Shown here in pieces: positions 25,258 through 33,962 of a stretch of 64,000 nucleotides of DNA; position 1 is the first letter of the stretch; every line of letters starts with the position of its first letter. Both the position numbers and the translations under genes were made by a program. This stretch comes from Microbacterium faecale (GTDB taxonomy: Bacteria; Actinomycetota; Actinomycetes; Actinomycetales; Microbacteriaceae), in assembly GCF_014640975.1 (NCBI RefSeq), contig NZ_BMHO01000001.1, forward strand, positions 816,166 through 880,165. Reading direction: 5' to 3'. The notes beneath the pieces were generated by a model. The model was not told where the DNA came from, searched no databases, and saw nothing but the letters and a program-made list of their open reading frames with translations.

Positions 25258-26769
25258 ATGGCTACCGATGAGGTCGTCCTCGAAGCGCGCGACATCGTCA
25301 AGAACTACGGCGGCACGCGTGCGCTCAAGGGCGTGAACTTCTCGATCCGCTCGGGCACCGTCACCACGCTGTTCGGTGAGAACGGCGCTGGCAAGTCGAC
25401 GCTCATGAAGATTCTCTCCGGTGTCGAGCAGCCCACGTCCGGTGAGATCCTGCTCGGCGGCGAGCCGGTCGCGTTCTCGTCGACGATCGAGGCCGCCGAA
25501 CACGGCATCTCGATCATTCACCAGGAGCTCAGCCTCGCGCCGAACCTCACGGTGCGGGACAACATCTTCATGGGTCGCGAGATCATGCGGCCGTTCGGCG
25601 GCGTCGACTATGCGGAGGAGGCGCGTCAGACGCGTGCGCTTCTGCAGGAGATGAACCTCGCGATCGAACCCGACACGTACGTCTCGGACCTCCGCGTCGG
25701 GCAGCAGCAGATCATCGAGATCGCGCGTGCGCTCTCGGTGAACTCGCGCATCCTCATCATGGATGAGCCGACGTCCGCGCTCGCCGCGGCCGAGGTCGAG
25801 ACCCTGTTCGGGATCATCCGGGAACTGCTCGCGCGCGGCGTCGCCATCGTCTACATCTCTCACCACCTCGAAGAGGCGCTCGAGATCACCGACCACGCGG
25901 TCGTGCTGCGCGACGGATCCATGACGGCGCGCGCCGAGCGAGAGGACATCGACCTCGCGTGGATCGTGCGCAACATGGTCGGCGACAACTTCGATCTCGG
26001 CTCGCCGCCCGAGGGGTACGAGTTCGGCGATCCGGTGCTGACCGTCGACGGCGTGACCGTGCTCGATCCCGACAACCCTGAGCGCGCGGTCGTGAAGGAC
26101 CTCGACCTCGAGGTGCGCGCGGGCGAGATCGTCTGCATCTACGGACTCATGGGCGCCGGCCGCACGGAGCTGCTTGAGACGATCGCCGGCCGCGGTCGTG
26201 TCGAGCGGGGCGAGATCCTGCTCGACGGACGTTCGATCCTCGGCGACTCGATCGCAGAACGGATCGAGCACGGCGTCGGCCTCGTGCCGGAGGACCGGCA
26301 GCGCGACGGGCTCGTGCAGACGTTCTCGGTGGGTCGGAACCTCACGCTCGCGAGTCTCGACGACTCGATGACGCGCGGAAGCCTCTCTCCGCGCAAGGAG
26401 CGGGCGCGGGCGAAGGAGCTCATCGACGCCGTCACGGTCAAGACCCCCGGTCCCGACCTCAACATCGGCGGCCTGTCGGGCGGAAACCAGCAGAAGGTCG
26501 TGATCGGCAAGATCGTCGCGACGGATCCCCGGCTCATCCTGCTCGACGAACCGAGTCGCGGCATCGACGTCGGCGCGAAGGCGGAGGTGTTCCGGCTGCT
26601 GTCGGAGCGCGCGCGCCGCGGCGTCGGCGTCGTCTACACGACGAGCGAGGTCGGCGAATGCCTCAGCATCGCGCACCGCATCATCGTGATGAGTCGCGGG
26701 CAGATCTCGGCAGAGTTCGGGCCGGACGCAACCAAGGACATGATCATGGCCGCCTCGGGCGAGGCCTGA
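25258..26769 (+). CDS. Sugar ABC transporter ATPase, RbsA/XylG type (two nucleotide-binding domains)
   Basis: A 503-residue protein with two ATPase domains. Domain 1 has Walker A FGENGAGKSTLMK (40-48), the LRVGQQQIIEIARAL signature variant and Walker B ILIMDEPTSAL. Domain 2 has the degenerate P-loop LMGAGRTELLE, the standard signature LSGGNQQKVVIGKIV and LILLDEPSRGIDVGAK. This asymmetry is normal for the CUT2 family. ATG 25258 lies 8 bases after AGGTGG and is preferred; GTG 25252, overlapping the previous stop, is an alternative. It energises the permease that follows. Confidence 0.93.
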   Translation: MATDEVVLEARDIVKNYGGTRALKGVNFSIRSGTVTTLFGENGAGKSTLMKILSGVEQPTSGEILLGGEPVAFSSTIEAAEHGISIIHQELSLAPNLTVRDNIFMGREIMRPFGGVDYAEEARQTRALLQEMNLAIEPDTYVSDLRVGQQQIIEIARALSVNSRILIMDEPTSALAAAEVETLFGIIRELLARGVAIVYISHHLEEALEITDHAVVLRDGSMTARAEREDIDLAWIVRNMVGDNFDLGSPPEGYEFGDPVLTVDGVTVLDPDNPERAVVKDLDLEVRAGEIVCIYGLMGAGRTELLETIAGRGRVERGEILLDGRSILGDSIAERIEHGVGLVPEDRQRDGLVQTFSVGRNLTLASLDDSMTRGSLSPRKERARAKELIDAVTVKTPGPDLNIGGLSGGNQQKVVIGKIVATDPRLILLDEPSRGIDVGAKAEVFRLLSERARRGVGVVYTTSEVGECLSIAHRIIVMSRGQISAEFGPDATKDMIMAASGEA

Positions 26770-26788
26770 CCTTCGGACGGAAAAGACA

Positions 26789-27907
26789 ATGACGACGACA
26801 ACCAGTGCCATTCTCGAGAACCGGAAGAAGTTCTCCATCACGAAGCTGCTGCTCGAGGGTCGCGCGTTCCTCGCGCTGGTCCTGATCATCGTGGTGTTCT
26901 CGCTCATCTCGCCGAACTACCTGACGTGGAACAACCTCCTCATCATGACGAGCCACGTGGCGATCTACGCGCTGCTCGGGCTCGGGATGCTTCTCGTGAT
27001 CCTCAACGGCGGCATCGACCTGTCGGTGGGGTCGACCCTCGCCTTCTCGGCGGTGATCGCCGGCTTCATGCTGCGAGGGGTTCCCCTCGATCTGTTCGGG
27101 GTGACCATCTACCCGAGCGTGCCGGTCACGGTGCTGATCGCCTGCGGAGTTGGAGCGCTCGCCGGGTTGGTCAACGGGATCCTCGTGGCGAAATTCAAGA
27201 TCGCGCCATTCGTGGCGACGCTCGGCATGCTCTACGTCGTGCGCGGCCTCGCGCTGCTCATGACCGGCGGCCTGACGATCAACAACCTCTCGGGACGCGA
27301 GGAGCTCGGCAACACCGGGTTCGAGTGGCTCGGGTTCAACCGCATCTTCGGTGTGCCGGTCGGCGTGATCGTGATGATCATCGTGGCGATCGTGCTCGGC
27401 GTCGTGCTGAGTCGCTCGAAGTTCGGTCGCTGGCTGTACGCGTCGGGTGGCAACGAGCGTGCCGCCGAGCTGAGCGGCGTGCCGACGACCCGCGTCAAGA
27501 TCTGGGTGTACGTCGTCTCGGGACTGTGCGCCGCGATCGCCGGCCTTGTGCTCGCCTCCACCCTCACGAGTGCCGACCCGAACGCGGGCAACACCTACGA
27601 GCTGACGGCGATCGCGACGGTCGTCATTGGCGGCGCCGCCCTCACCGGCGGTCGTGGCAATGTGCGCGGCACGCTCCTCGGCGCGTTCGTGATCGGCTTC
27701 CTCGCGGACGGCCTCGTGATCGTGGGCGTCTCGGCCTACTGGCAGATGGTCTTCATGGGTGCGGTGATCGTCGTCGCGGTGCTCCTGAACACGTTGCAGT
27801 ACGGGCGTCGCAGCCGTCCCGGATCGACCAAGAGCCGTCGGGACAAGAACGAGAAAGACCCCGCCGTGACCGGTCAGGCGACCGGGACGGGCTCTGCGGA
27901 GTCCTGA
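26789..27907 (+). CDS. Sugar ABC transporter permease, RbsC type
   Basis: A 372-residue membrane protein with about nine or ten hydrophobic segments. The CUT2 landmark LVILNGGIDLSVGSTLA is near residue 75, FKIAPFVATLGMLYVVRG in the middle and VIGGAALTGGRGNVRGTLLGA toward the end. Only one permease gene is present, so it probably forms a homodimeric channel. The C-terminal tail (about 335-372) is hydrophilic and rich in Ser, Lys, Arg and Glu, longer than in typical RbsC. Confidence 0.92.
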   Translation: MTTTTSAILENRKKFSITKLLLEGRAFLALVLIIVVFSLISPNYLTWNNLLIMTSHVAIYALLGLGMLLVILNGGIDLSVGSTLAFSAVIAGFMLRGVPLDLFGVTIYPSVPVTVLIACGVGALAGLVNGILVAKFKIAPFVATLGMLYVVRGLALLMTGGLTINNLSGREELGNTGFEWLGFNRIFGVPVGVIVMIIVAIVLGVVLSRSKFGRWLYASGGNERAAELSGVPTTRVKIWVYVVSGLCAAIAGLVLASTLTSADPNAGNTYELTAIATVVIGGAALTGGRGNVRGTLLGAFVIGFLADGLVIVGVSAYWQMVFMGAVIVVAVLLNTLQYGRRSRPGSTKSRRDKNEKDPAVTGQATGTGSAES

Positions 27908-27962
27908 GCGGCGCATCCGGCACCGATGAACGTTGCTGGAACATCAAGAAAGGACACATCAC

Positions 27963-28967
27963 ATGTTGCGTAAGAAGACACTCGGTGCCCTCCTCGCGGC
28001 GGGTGCCCTCGCTTTCGCGCTGACGGCGTGCGGATCCGGTGGATCCGAAGCCCCGGCTGAGGGCGGCGGCGACGAGTCGAACGGCGGCGGCGAGGCCGGT
28101 GGCCTCATCACGATCATCGTCAACGACCCGGCCAACCCGTACTGGAAGACCGAGGGCGACCTCGCGTCGGCCAAGGCGGAAGAGCTCGGCTACGAGGCCA
28201 CCGTCGGCGCTCACGAGGGCGACACGAACACCGAGAACACGCTGATCGACACCGCGATCGCGAACGACTCGGTGGCGATCATCCTCGACCCCGCCAACGC
28301 TGATGGTTCGGTCGGCGCGGTCAAGAAGGCCGACGAGGCCGGGATCCCGGTGTTCCTCGTGAACGCCGAGATCAACGAGTCGGGCATCGCGAAGGCGCAG
28401 CTCGTCTCGAACAACGCCCAGGGCGCGGCCCTCGGCGCGCAGGAGTACGTCAAGCAGATGGAGGAGTCGGGTACCTACGTCGAGCTCTTCGGCGCACCGA
28501 GCGACAACAACGCGCAGACCCGCTCGAACGGCTTCGAGACCGTGATCTCGCAGTACCCCGAGCTCGAGAAGGTCGGCCAGGAGGTCGCCAATTGGGACCG
28601 CACGGAGGGCCACAACAAGGCGCAGGCGCTCATGCAGGCCAACCCTGACATCGCTGGCGTGCTCGCGGGCAACGACGAGATGGCGCTCGGCGCGATCGCG
28701 GCGCTCAAGGAGGCCGGCAAGCTCGACGGTGTCGTCGTCGGCGGCTTCGACGGCGCCCCGGACGCGGTCGAAGCCGTGAAGAACGGTGAGATGGCGTACA
28801 CGGTGCTGCAGCCGGTCGCGCAGTTCTCCGAGCTCGCGGTCGAGATGGCCGACGAGTTCATCACGACGGGTGAGGCGCCCGAGACGGAGAAGCAGGCGAT
28901 CGATTGCATCCTGATCACGCCCGATAACGTCGACAACATGGTGTCGCCCTTCGTCTACGAGGAGTGA
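27963..28967 (+). CDS. Sugar ABC transporter substrate-binding lipoprotein, RbsB type
   Basis: A 334-residue lipoprotein. The ATG at 27963 follows AAAGGA and gives a signal peptide with lipobox LTAC (Cys23). A Gly/Glu/Ser-rich linker precedes the periplasmic-binding-protein type 1 domain: IVNDPANPYWKTEGDLA, ILDPANADGS, VLAGNDEMALGAIAAL and VVGGFDGAPDAVEAV. The ligand is likely a polyol or small sugar, given the dehydrogenase and DUF2291 genes upstream; the tetritols are plausible because the neighbouring operon handles erythrulose. It is followed by a long hairpin. Confidence 0.92.
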   Translation: MLRKKTLGALLAAGALAFALTACGSGGSEAPAEGGGDESNGGGEAGGLITIIVNDPANPYWKTEGDLASAKAEELGYEATVGAHEGDTNTENTLIDTAIANDSVAIILDPANADGSVGAVKKADEAGIPVFLVNAEINESGIAKAQLVSNNAQGAALGAQEYVKQMEESGTYVELFGAPSDNNAQTRSNGFETVISQYPELEKVGQEVANWDRTEGHNKAQALMQANPDIAGVLAGNDEMALGAIAALKEAGKLDGVVVGGFDGAPDAVEAVKNGEMAYTVLQPVAQFSELAVEMADEFITTGEAPETEKQAIDCILITPDNVDNMVSPFVYEE

Positions 28968-28974
28968 CACCACC

Positions 28975-29041
28975 GGCGTCCCGTGTCGGGCGCGATGAGG
29001 CGGTCATCGTATCGCCTCATCGCCGCCGGGCACGGGACGCC
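28975..29041 (+). promoter_or_regulatory. Long two-part hairpin between the binding-protein and DeoR genes
   Basis: An outer 11-base perfect stem (GGCGTCCCGTG at 28975-28985 with CACGGGACGCC at 29031-29041) encloses an inner 11-base perfect stem (GCGATGAGGCG at 28992-29002 with CGCCTCATCGC at 29013-29023). It begins 8 bases after the stop codon. It could be a terminator limiting read-through into the DeoR gene or a stabiliser of the transporter mRNA. Confidence 0.65.
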
Positions 29042-29063
29042 CACACTGACGACCGGAGGGACG

Positions 29064-29894
29064 ATGACAGCAGCGGACGAGGCGATGGCGCCCGAGACCG
29101 GGGCGTCGCGACAGGAGCGACAGACCGACCGGCGCAACGCCATCACGGAAGCCGTCATGACCGCGGGGTCGATTCGGATCACCGAGCTCGCCGAGCGCTT
29201 CGAGATCAGCACGATGACGGTGCACCGGGATCTCGACGAGCTCGAGTCGCGCGGGCTGCTGCGAAAGAACCGCGGCGTCGCCACGGCGCTGTCGACGGTG
29301 CTCGTCGAATCGAGCGATGTCTACCGCGCGAGCCGCGAGCTGCCGGCGAAGCGCGCGCTCGCCGCGGCCGCGCTCGACTTCATCGAGCCGGGCCAGGCGA
29401 TCATGCTCGACGACTCGACGACGACCCTCCATCTCGTGCCGCACCTGCACGAGAAGCGTCCGCTCACCGTGATCACGAACACGCTCACGGTGATGAATGA
29501 GCTGCGCTCGGTGACCGGCATCACGCTGCTCGGCCTCGGCGGTCAGTACTACAACTGGTGCAGCGCATACATGGGCCGGATCACCACCGCGGCGATCGCC
29601 GGCCTGCGCGCCGACGTGCTCGTCATGTCTACCTCGGCGATCACGGACGGCGTCGCGTTCCATCAGACGATGGAGACCGTTGATGTGAAGCGAGCGATGT
29701 TCGATGCCGCAAGCAAGCGGATCCTGCTCGCCGACCACACGAAGTTCGACAAGCGCGCGCTGCACGCGATGCAGCCACTCGCCGACTTCGACGCCGTCAT
29801 CGTCGACGCCGCCACCGACAAGCGCCACGTCGCAGATCTCCGGCAGAGCGGCGTCAACGTCGTGATCGCACCGCGCTCCCGCGCCGCGGGGTGA
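29064..29894 (+). CDS. DeoR/GlpR-family transcriptional regulator
   Basis: A 276-residue regulator starting at ATG 29064 after GGAGGG. The N-terminal DeoR helix-turn-helix reads IRITELAERFEISTMTVHRDLDELESRGLL. The C-terminal DeoRC domain resembles phosphosugar isomerases, with IMLDDSTTTLHLVPHL, VITNTLTVMNEL and LLADHTKFDKRAL. Such proteins sense phosphorylated sugars. It is the last gene of the polyol transporter operon and probably controls the CTAAC-repeat promoter at 23408-23457; that link is inferred. Confidence 0.92.
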   Translation: MTAADEAMAPETGASRQERQTDRRNAITEAVMTAGSIRITELAERFEISTMTVHRDLDELESRGLLRKNRGVATALSTVLVESSDVYRASRELPAKRALAAAALDFIEPGQAIMLDDSTTTLHLVPHLHEKRPLTVITNTLTVMNELRSVTGITLLGLGGQYYNWCSAYMGRITTAAIAGLRADVLVMSTSAITDGVAFHQTMETVDVKRAMFDAASKRILLADHTKFDKRALHAMQPLADFDAVIVDAATDKRHVADLRQSGVNVVIAPRSRAAG

Positions 29895-29940
29895 GGCCTT
29901 CCTGTCCAGTCGGCCGCGCTCGCGTCGCTAGGATCGGCGC

Positions 29941-30951
29941 ATGGCCACCCTGAGCGACGTCGCTGCGCGCGCCGGTGTTTCTGTCTCCGCGGTGTCACGG
30001 GTGTTGAGCAACGCGCCGGAAACTCGCGTGAGCGAGGAGACTCGTGATCGGATCCGTCGCGCCGCGCGCGACCTCGGCTATCGCCCGAACTCGGCTGGGC
30101 GGGCGCTCCGCTCGGCGCGCTCGAACGTCGTCGCACTCATCGTGCCCGACCTCATGAACGCGCTCTTCGTCGAGCTCGTGCGCGGGGTCGAGGATGCGGC
30201 GATCGACCAGGACTACCTCGTGCTCATGGGGCGCACGGAGGACATCGAGCCCGGCGGTGAACGGGCGCACAAGCTGCTCGGCGAGGGCCGCGTCGACGCG
30301 CTGCTCCTGCAGCCGGGCGACAAGCCGCTCCCGCTGGAATCGCTCGGCGGTTTTGCTAACTCGCGCCCGGTGATCCGTCTGAACTCCGTCGGTGAGGATG
30401 AGCCGGGATCCGCGACGATGCCGGACGAGGTGGGCGCGCGCGTCGCCACTCGCCACCTCATCGATCTCGGGCATGAGCGGATCGCGTTCGCGAACGGCAT
30501 CTCTGAGAGTTACACGGCCGAGCGGCGCGCGCGCGGGTTTCGTGCTGCAATGGGCGCGGCCGGGATCACGGTCGATGAGGCGCTCGTGACGGCCTACGGC
30601 TACACACCGAGTGACGGCGAGCGCGCGGCCGCACAGCTGCTCGCGGCCACGCCGCGTCCGACCGCGATCTTCGTCGCCAACGTCAACGCCGCGGTCGGCC
30701 TGCTCGCGTATGCGCGAAAGGCGGGGGTGCAGGTGCCGCGCGACCTGGCGGTCGTCGCACTCCACGACTCGTGGACCGCCGCCAACACGTGGCCGCCGCT
30801 CACCACCGTCACGATGCCGTCGTACGAGCTCGGGCGGCGCGCGTTCGACGAGGTGCACCGCAGGATCCTCGGCGAGGAGCCATCGAACATCCGCGTCGAT
30901 GACCCGCCACCGCGCCTCATTGTGCGCGAGTCGACAGTGCCGCTGCGGTAG
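29941..30951 (+). CDS. LacI-family transcriptional regulator
   Basis: A 336-residue regulator. The headpiece is ATLSDVAARAGVSVSAVSRVLSNAP, followed by the hinge region RPNSAGRALRSARSN and a periplasmic-binding-like effector domain (ALIVPDLMNALFVELVRGVE, AIFVANVNAAVGLLAY, VVALHDSWTAANTWPPLTTV as separate landmarks). The ending HDSWTAANTWPPLTT differs from the usual GYDD motif. It stands immediately upstream of the TRAP operon, whose promoter carries a perfect CAAACGTTTG palindrome, the expected type of LacI operator. Related CAATCGATTG sites occur at two later promoters. AGGA lies 7 bases before the ATG. Confidence 0.92.
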   Translation: MATLSDVAARAGVSVSAVSRVLSNAPETRVSEETRDRIRRAARDLGYRPNSAGRALRSARSNVVALIVPDLMNALFVELVRGVEDAAIDQDYLVLMGRTEDIEPGGERAHKLLGEGRVDALLLQPGDKPLPLESLGGFANSRPVIRLNSVGEDEPGSATMPDEVGARVATRHLIDLGHERIAFANGISESYTAERRARGFRAAMGAAGITVDEALVTAYGYTPSDGERAAAQLLAATPRPTAIFVANVNAAVGLLAYARKAGVQVPRDLAVVALHDSWTAANTWPPLTTVTMPSYELGRRAFDEVHRRILGEEPSNIRVDDPPPRLIVRESTVPLR

Positions 30952-30962
30952 CGGGACTGTCG
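30932..30962 (+). terminator. Hairpin over the end of the LacI gene
   Basis: CGACAGT-G-CCGCT pairs with AGCGG-G-ACTGTCG (7 plus 5 base pairs around one G-G mismatch) with a 5-base loop. It includes the TAG stop codon and ends one base before the -35 element of the TRAP promoter. It would separate regulator transcription from the operon. No T-tract follows. Confidence 0.5.
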
Positions 30963-30963
30963 C

Positions 30964-31010
30964 TTGTGATCGGCTGGTCGAGTGTGCATACTAGGATGAG
31001 CAAACGTTTG
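30964..31010 (+). promoter_or_regulatory. TRAP operon promoter with LacI operator
   Basis: TTGTGA (30964-30969) and CATACT (30987-30992) are exactly 17 bases apart and form a good sigma-70-type promoter. CAAACGTTTG (31001-31010), a perfect 10-base palindrome with central CG, lies 8 bases after the -10 element, at the expected transcription start. This is the classical position of a LacI-family repressor site. Confidence 0.7.
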
Positions 31011-31039
31011 AGCAACGATCGGTTCGAAGGAGAACGCTT

Positions 31040-32071
31040 ATGTCCCCTCATCGTGGAATCAGTGCGGTTGCGCTCGGCGGAGTGGCGTTGCTCGCCCTCA
31101 CTGCCTGCGTCGGTGGCCAGGTCGAGCGTGACGATGCACCGGCGGGCGACACCTCGGGTGCCGACGCGGACGCGCGCGTGCTGCGCTTCGCGCACGTCTA
31201 CGAGCCGACGCACGCGTTCGAGCGATGCGCGATCCCCGCGGTGCAGGATGCGCTGTCCGGTTCCGGTATCCAGATCGAGTCATATCCTTCTGCGCAGCTC
31301 GGAAGCGAGGCAGAAGTCCTCGAGCAGGTTGCTTCCGGCAGTCTCGACGTCGCGATGGCCGGCGCCGCCTTCCTTGGCACCTGGTACGAGGACGCGGCGG
31401 TTCTCGACGCACCGTATCTCTTCGACGACGTCGACAGCTTCCTCGCGAACAAGGACTCCGACGCGATCCAGGCTGTGTGGGAGGGCTTGCGCGAGAAATC
31501 CGGCCTCGCCGTCGAGTCCAGCTGGTACTTCGGTACCCGGCATGTCTCGGCGAACAAGCCGGTCCGGGAACCGTCCGACCTCGCGGGCATTAAGCTCCGG
31601 ACGCCGGACGCGCCACTGTACATCCTCGGAGTCGAGGAGATGGGCGGAACTGCGACGCCGATGGTGCTCGACGAGGTGTATACCGGGCTCCAGCAGGGGG
31701 CGATCGATGGCCAGGAAGCACCGATCCCCAGTTTCGAGTCGCTCGGATTCGCGGAGGTTCAGGATTATGTGAGCCTGACCGGCCACATCGTGCAGGCGTC
31801 GAACGTCGTCACGAGCGAGGACGTGCTCGCATCGTTCTCCGATGACGAGCGTGCCGCGTGGGACGCTGCGCTCGTGGCCGGTTCGGCTGCCGCACAGGAG
31901 TGCATCGTCGAAGACGAAGAGCAGATCGTCGCGACCTGGGCGGACGAGGGTACGGTCGAGGTGATCGAGGACGTGAATACCGACGCCTTCGCCGAAGCCG
32001 TCCGCTCTGCGCTTCCCGAGCAGGTCTCGTTCGGTGAGCTCTACACCGACATCGTGGAATCGCAGAAGTGA
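31040..32071 (+). CDS. dctP: TRAP transporter substrate-binding lipoprotein (DctP)
   Basis: A 343-residue binding protein. AAGGAG precedes ATG 31040, and the signal peptide ends in lipobox LTAC (Cys23), so it is lipid-anchored. The DctP fold shows SYPSAQLGSEAEVLEQVASG, LDAPYLFDD and GIKLRTPDAPLY near residue 185. The arginine there is the conserved residue that binds the ligand carboxylate in TRAP systems, so the ligand is probably an organic or sugar acid. Three genes form the complete transporter. Transport would be driven by an ion gradient rather than ATP. Confidence 0.93.
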   Translation: MSPHRGISAVALGGVALLALTACVGGQVERDDAPAGDTSGADADARVLRFAHVYEPTHAFERCAIPAVQDALSGSGIQIESYPSAQLGSEAEVLEQVASGSLDVAMAGAAFLGTWYEDAAVLDAPYLFDDVDSFLANKDSDAIQAVWEGLREKSGLAVESSWYFGTRHVSANKPVREPSDLAGIKLRTPDAPLYILGVEEMGGTATPMVLDEVYTGLQQGAIDGQEAPIPSFESLGFAEVQDYVSLTGHIVQASNVVTSEDVLASFSDDERAAWDAALVAGSAAAQECIVEDEEQIVATWADEGTVEVIEDVNTDAFAEAVRSALPEQVSFGELYTDIVESQK

Positions 32072-32580
32072 TGCAACGCGCTCTGCGCACGATCGCTCTC
32101 GTTGAGAAGGCTCTCGCGTGTGTGCTGATCGTCGCGTTGCTCGTTGCTGTGATCGTGCAGGTGGTGAGCCGCTACGTCTTCAGTTCCCCGATCCCATGGA
32201 CGGAAGAAGCCGCGAGGTTTCTCCTCATCTGGATGACGCTCATCGCCGCCGCCTACGTGATGTCCGAGCGTTTGCACGTCTCAGTGGACATCGTCGTGGC
32301 CAAGTTGGGGAGGCGCGCTACCGCCGTCGTCGACACGATTGCCACGCTCATCGTCGTGGCTGGCGCTGCGGTCCTCACGGTCGCAGGCGTCACGCTCATG
32401 CGTGACACGGCGGCTCTGTCCGCGCCGGCGACATCTCTGCCCATGCCGGTCGTGTACGCGGCAGGTGTCGTCGGCTTCGCACTCATCGCGCTGCATGGCA
32501 TCGGGAACATCGTGCAGAACATCACCGACCCGGAGAGCATCCCCGGCGGCATGGACAACCTCGAGAAGGAAGGGCTCTGA
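32071..32580 (+). CDS. dctQ: TRAP transporter small membrane subunit (DctQ)
   Basis: A 169-residue protein with four membrane helices and the typical central stretch YVFSSPIPWTEEAARFLLIW, in which the TEE-AR-L pattern marks DctQ. ATG 32071 uses the last base of the preceding TGA; GTG 32068 is an alternative. It overlaps the large subunit gene by TGATG, so the three TRAP genes are translationally coupled. Confidence 0.93.
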   Translation: MQRALRTIALVEKALACVLIVALLVAVIVQVVSRYVFSSPIPWTEEAARFLLIWMTLIAAAYVMSERLHVSVDIVVAKLGRRATAVVDTIATLIVVAGAAVLTVAGVTLMRDTAALSAPATSLPMPVVYAAGVVGFALIALHGIGNIVQNITDPESIPGGMDNLEKEGL

Positions 32581-33860
32581 TGACGCTCATCCTGATGGTC
32601 GTCGGGGTCCTCGTCCTGCTCGCCGTCCGCGTGCCTGTCGCGATCGCTCTCCTGGTGCCGTCGATGGTCTACATCGCCGTGACGCCAGGCGTATCGATGG
32701 ACGTCGCCATGCAGCAGACGCTTTCGGGCGTGAACAGCTTCCCGATCCTCGCGGTGCCGCTTTTCATCCTGCTCGGAAATCTCGCGAACGACTCTGGCAT
32801 CACCGACCGAATGTACGCGGCGGCCGTCGCCTTCCTGGGACACTTCCGCGGCAGCCTCGGGTACGTCAACATCGCGACGAGCTTCGGCTTCTCGTGGATG
32901 AGCGGTGCGGCGATCGCCGATGCTGCGGCAATGGGGCGCATGCAGGTGCCCCAGATGGTCAAGCGCGGCTACCCCGCCGGATTCAGCGTCGGGCTCACAG
33001 GTGCATCGAGCCTCGTCGCGCCGATCATCCCGCCGTCGATCGCTGCAATTGTGTACGCCGTCACGGCGGGGCTCTCGGTCGGCGCGCTCTTCCTCGTCGG
33101 TCTGGTTCCGGCGCTGCTGCTCATCGTGGCGCTGTGCATCACGGTGTGGTGGCGGCTGCGCAAGCGGGACGACCTCCGCGGCGAGCGCACGGGATGGGGC
33201 GAGCGGATGCGATCGCTCCTGGGTGCGCTGCCGCCTGCCGGTGCCGCAGTCGTCATTCTCGGAAGCATCCTGCTTGGCATGGCGACGCCAACGGAGGCGG
33301 CAGGCCTCGGCGTCGTCTATGTGCTCACCCTGTCGATCGTCTACCGGAAATTCACATGGAAGAGTGTCATCAAGAGCCTGGTGCAGACGGCGCAGACGTC
33401 TGGATCCGTCCTGTTGATCGTCGCAACGGCGGCATTGTTCGGGTGGGTGTTGGCGCGTGAGCGCGCCCCACAAGCCGCCGCGGACGCTCTCCTCGGCATC
33501 ACGACGTATACCGTCGTGTTCCTCATTATCGTGAACGTCCTCCTGTTGATCGTCGGGGCGCTCCTCGAATCGACGTCGGCGATCCTCATTCTCGTACCCG
33601 TCCTCGCGCCGGTGGCCGAGACGTTCGGCGTGCACCCGTTCCACTTCGCGGCCATCGTGATCTTCAACCTGTTGCTCGGCTTGCTCACGCCTCCTGTCGG
33701 CATGGTGCTGTTCGTCCTGTCCTCGACGACCGGTTACAAGGTGAGCACGATCATTCGGGGCGTCGTGCCGTTCTACGTGCCGATGCTTGCTGTCCTGCTC
33801 CTGATCACGTTCTTTCCGGCCATCAGCACCACGTTGCCGCTCATGCTCGGGTACGCATGA
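32580..33860 (+). CDS. dctM: TRAP transporter large membrane subunit (DctM)
   Basis: A 426-residue protein with about twelve hydrophobic segments. Landmarks are NSFPILAVPLFILLGNLAND, SGAAIADAAAMGRMQVPQM, GASSLVAPIIPPSIAAIVYA and NLLLGLLTPPVGMVLFVLSS, all typical DctM motifs that line the transport path. It starts on the A of the preceding TGA. It is the channel subunit that moves the acid together with a cation. Confidence 0.94.
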   Translation: MTLILMVVGVLVLLAVRVPVAIALLVPSMVYIAVTPGVSMDVAMQQTLSGVNSFPILAVPLFILLGNLANDSGITDRMYAAAVAFLGHFRGSLGYVNIATSFGFSWMSGAAIADAAAMGRMQVPQMVKRGYPAGFSVGLTGASSLVAPIIPPSIAAIVYAVTAGLSVGALFLVGLVPALLLIVALCITVWWRLRKRDDLRGERTGWGERMRSLLGALPPAGAAVVILGSILLGMATPTEAAGLGVVYVLTLSIVYRKFTWKSVIKSLVQTAQTSGSVLLIVATAALFGWVLARERAPQAAADALLGITTYTVVFLIIVNVLLLIVGALLESTSAILILVPVLAPVAETFGVHPFHFAAIVIFNLLLGLLTPPVGMVLFVLSSTTGYKVSTIIRGVVPFYVPMLAVLLLITFFPAISTTLPLMLGYA

Positions 33861-33869
33861 CGCGCGGCG

Positions 33870-33912
33870 TTGACCTTAACTGAGAGAAGAGACATGATTG
33901 ATCAATCGATTG
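33870..33912 (+). promoter_or_regulatory. Promoter with palindromic operator before the CoA-transferase operon
   Basis: TTGACC (33870-33875) and CATGAT (33893-33898) are 17 bases apart. CAATCGATTG (33903-33912), a perfect palindrome with central CG, follows the -10 element after 4 bases. The same decamer is at 37661-37670. The layout repeats that of the TRAP promoter, which suggests that the LacI regulator at 29941-30951 controls all three. Confidence 0.6.
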
Positions 33913-33962
33913 CGCACGACGCTCGCAATCACCCGTACGAACCTCGAAGAGGAGACGCAGAG

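Noticed and set aside
26744..27916. A 390-codon minus-strand frame opposite the RbsC-type permease
   Set aside because: Composition is almost only Arg, His, Asp and Glu, the mirror image of a hydrophobic membrane protein; no domain is recognisable.
28983..29063. Earlier ATG for the DeoR gene
   Set aside because: It lies inside the long hairpin, lacks a ribosome site and adds residues not typical of DeoR proteins; GGAGGG precedes ATG 29064.
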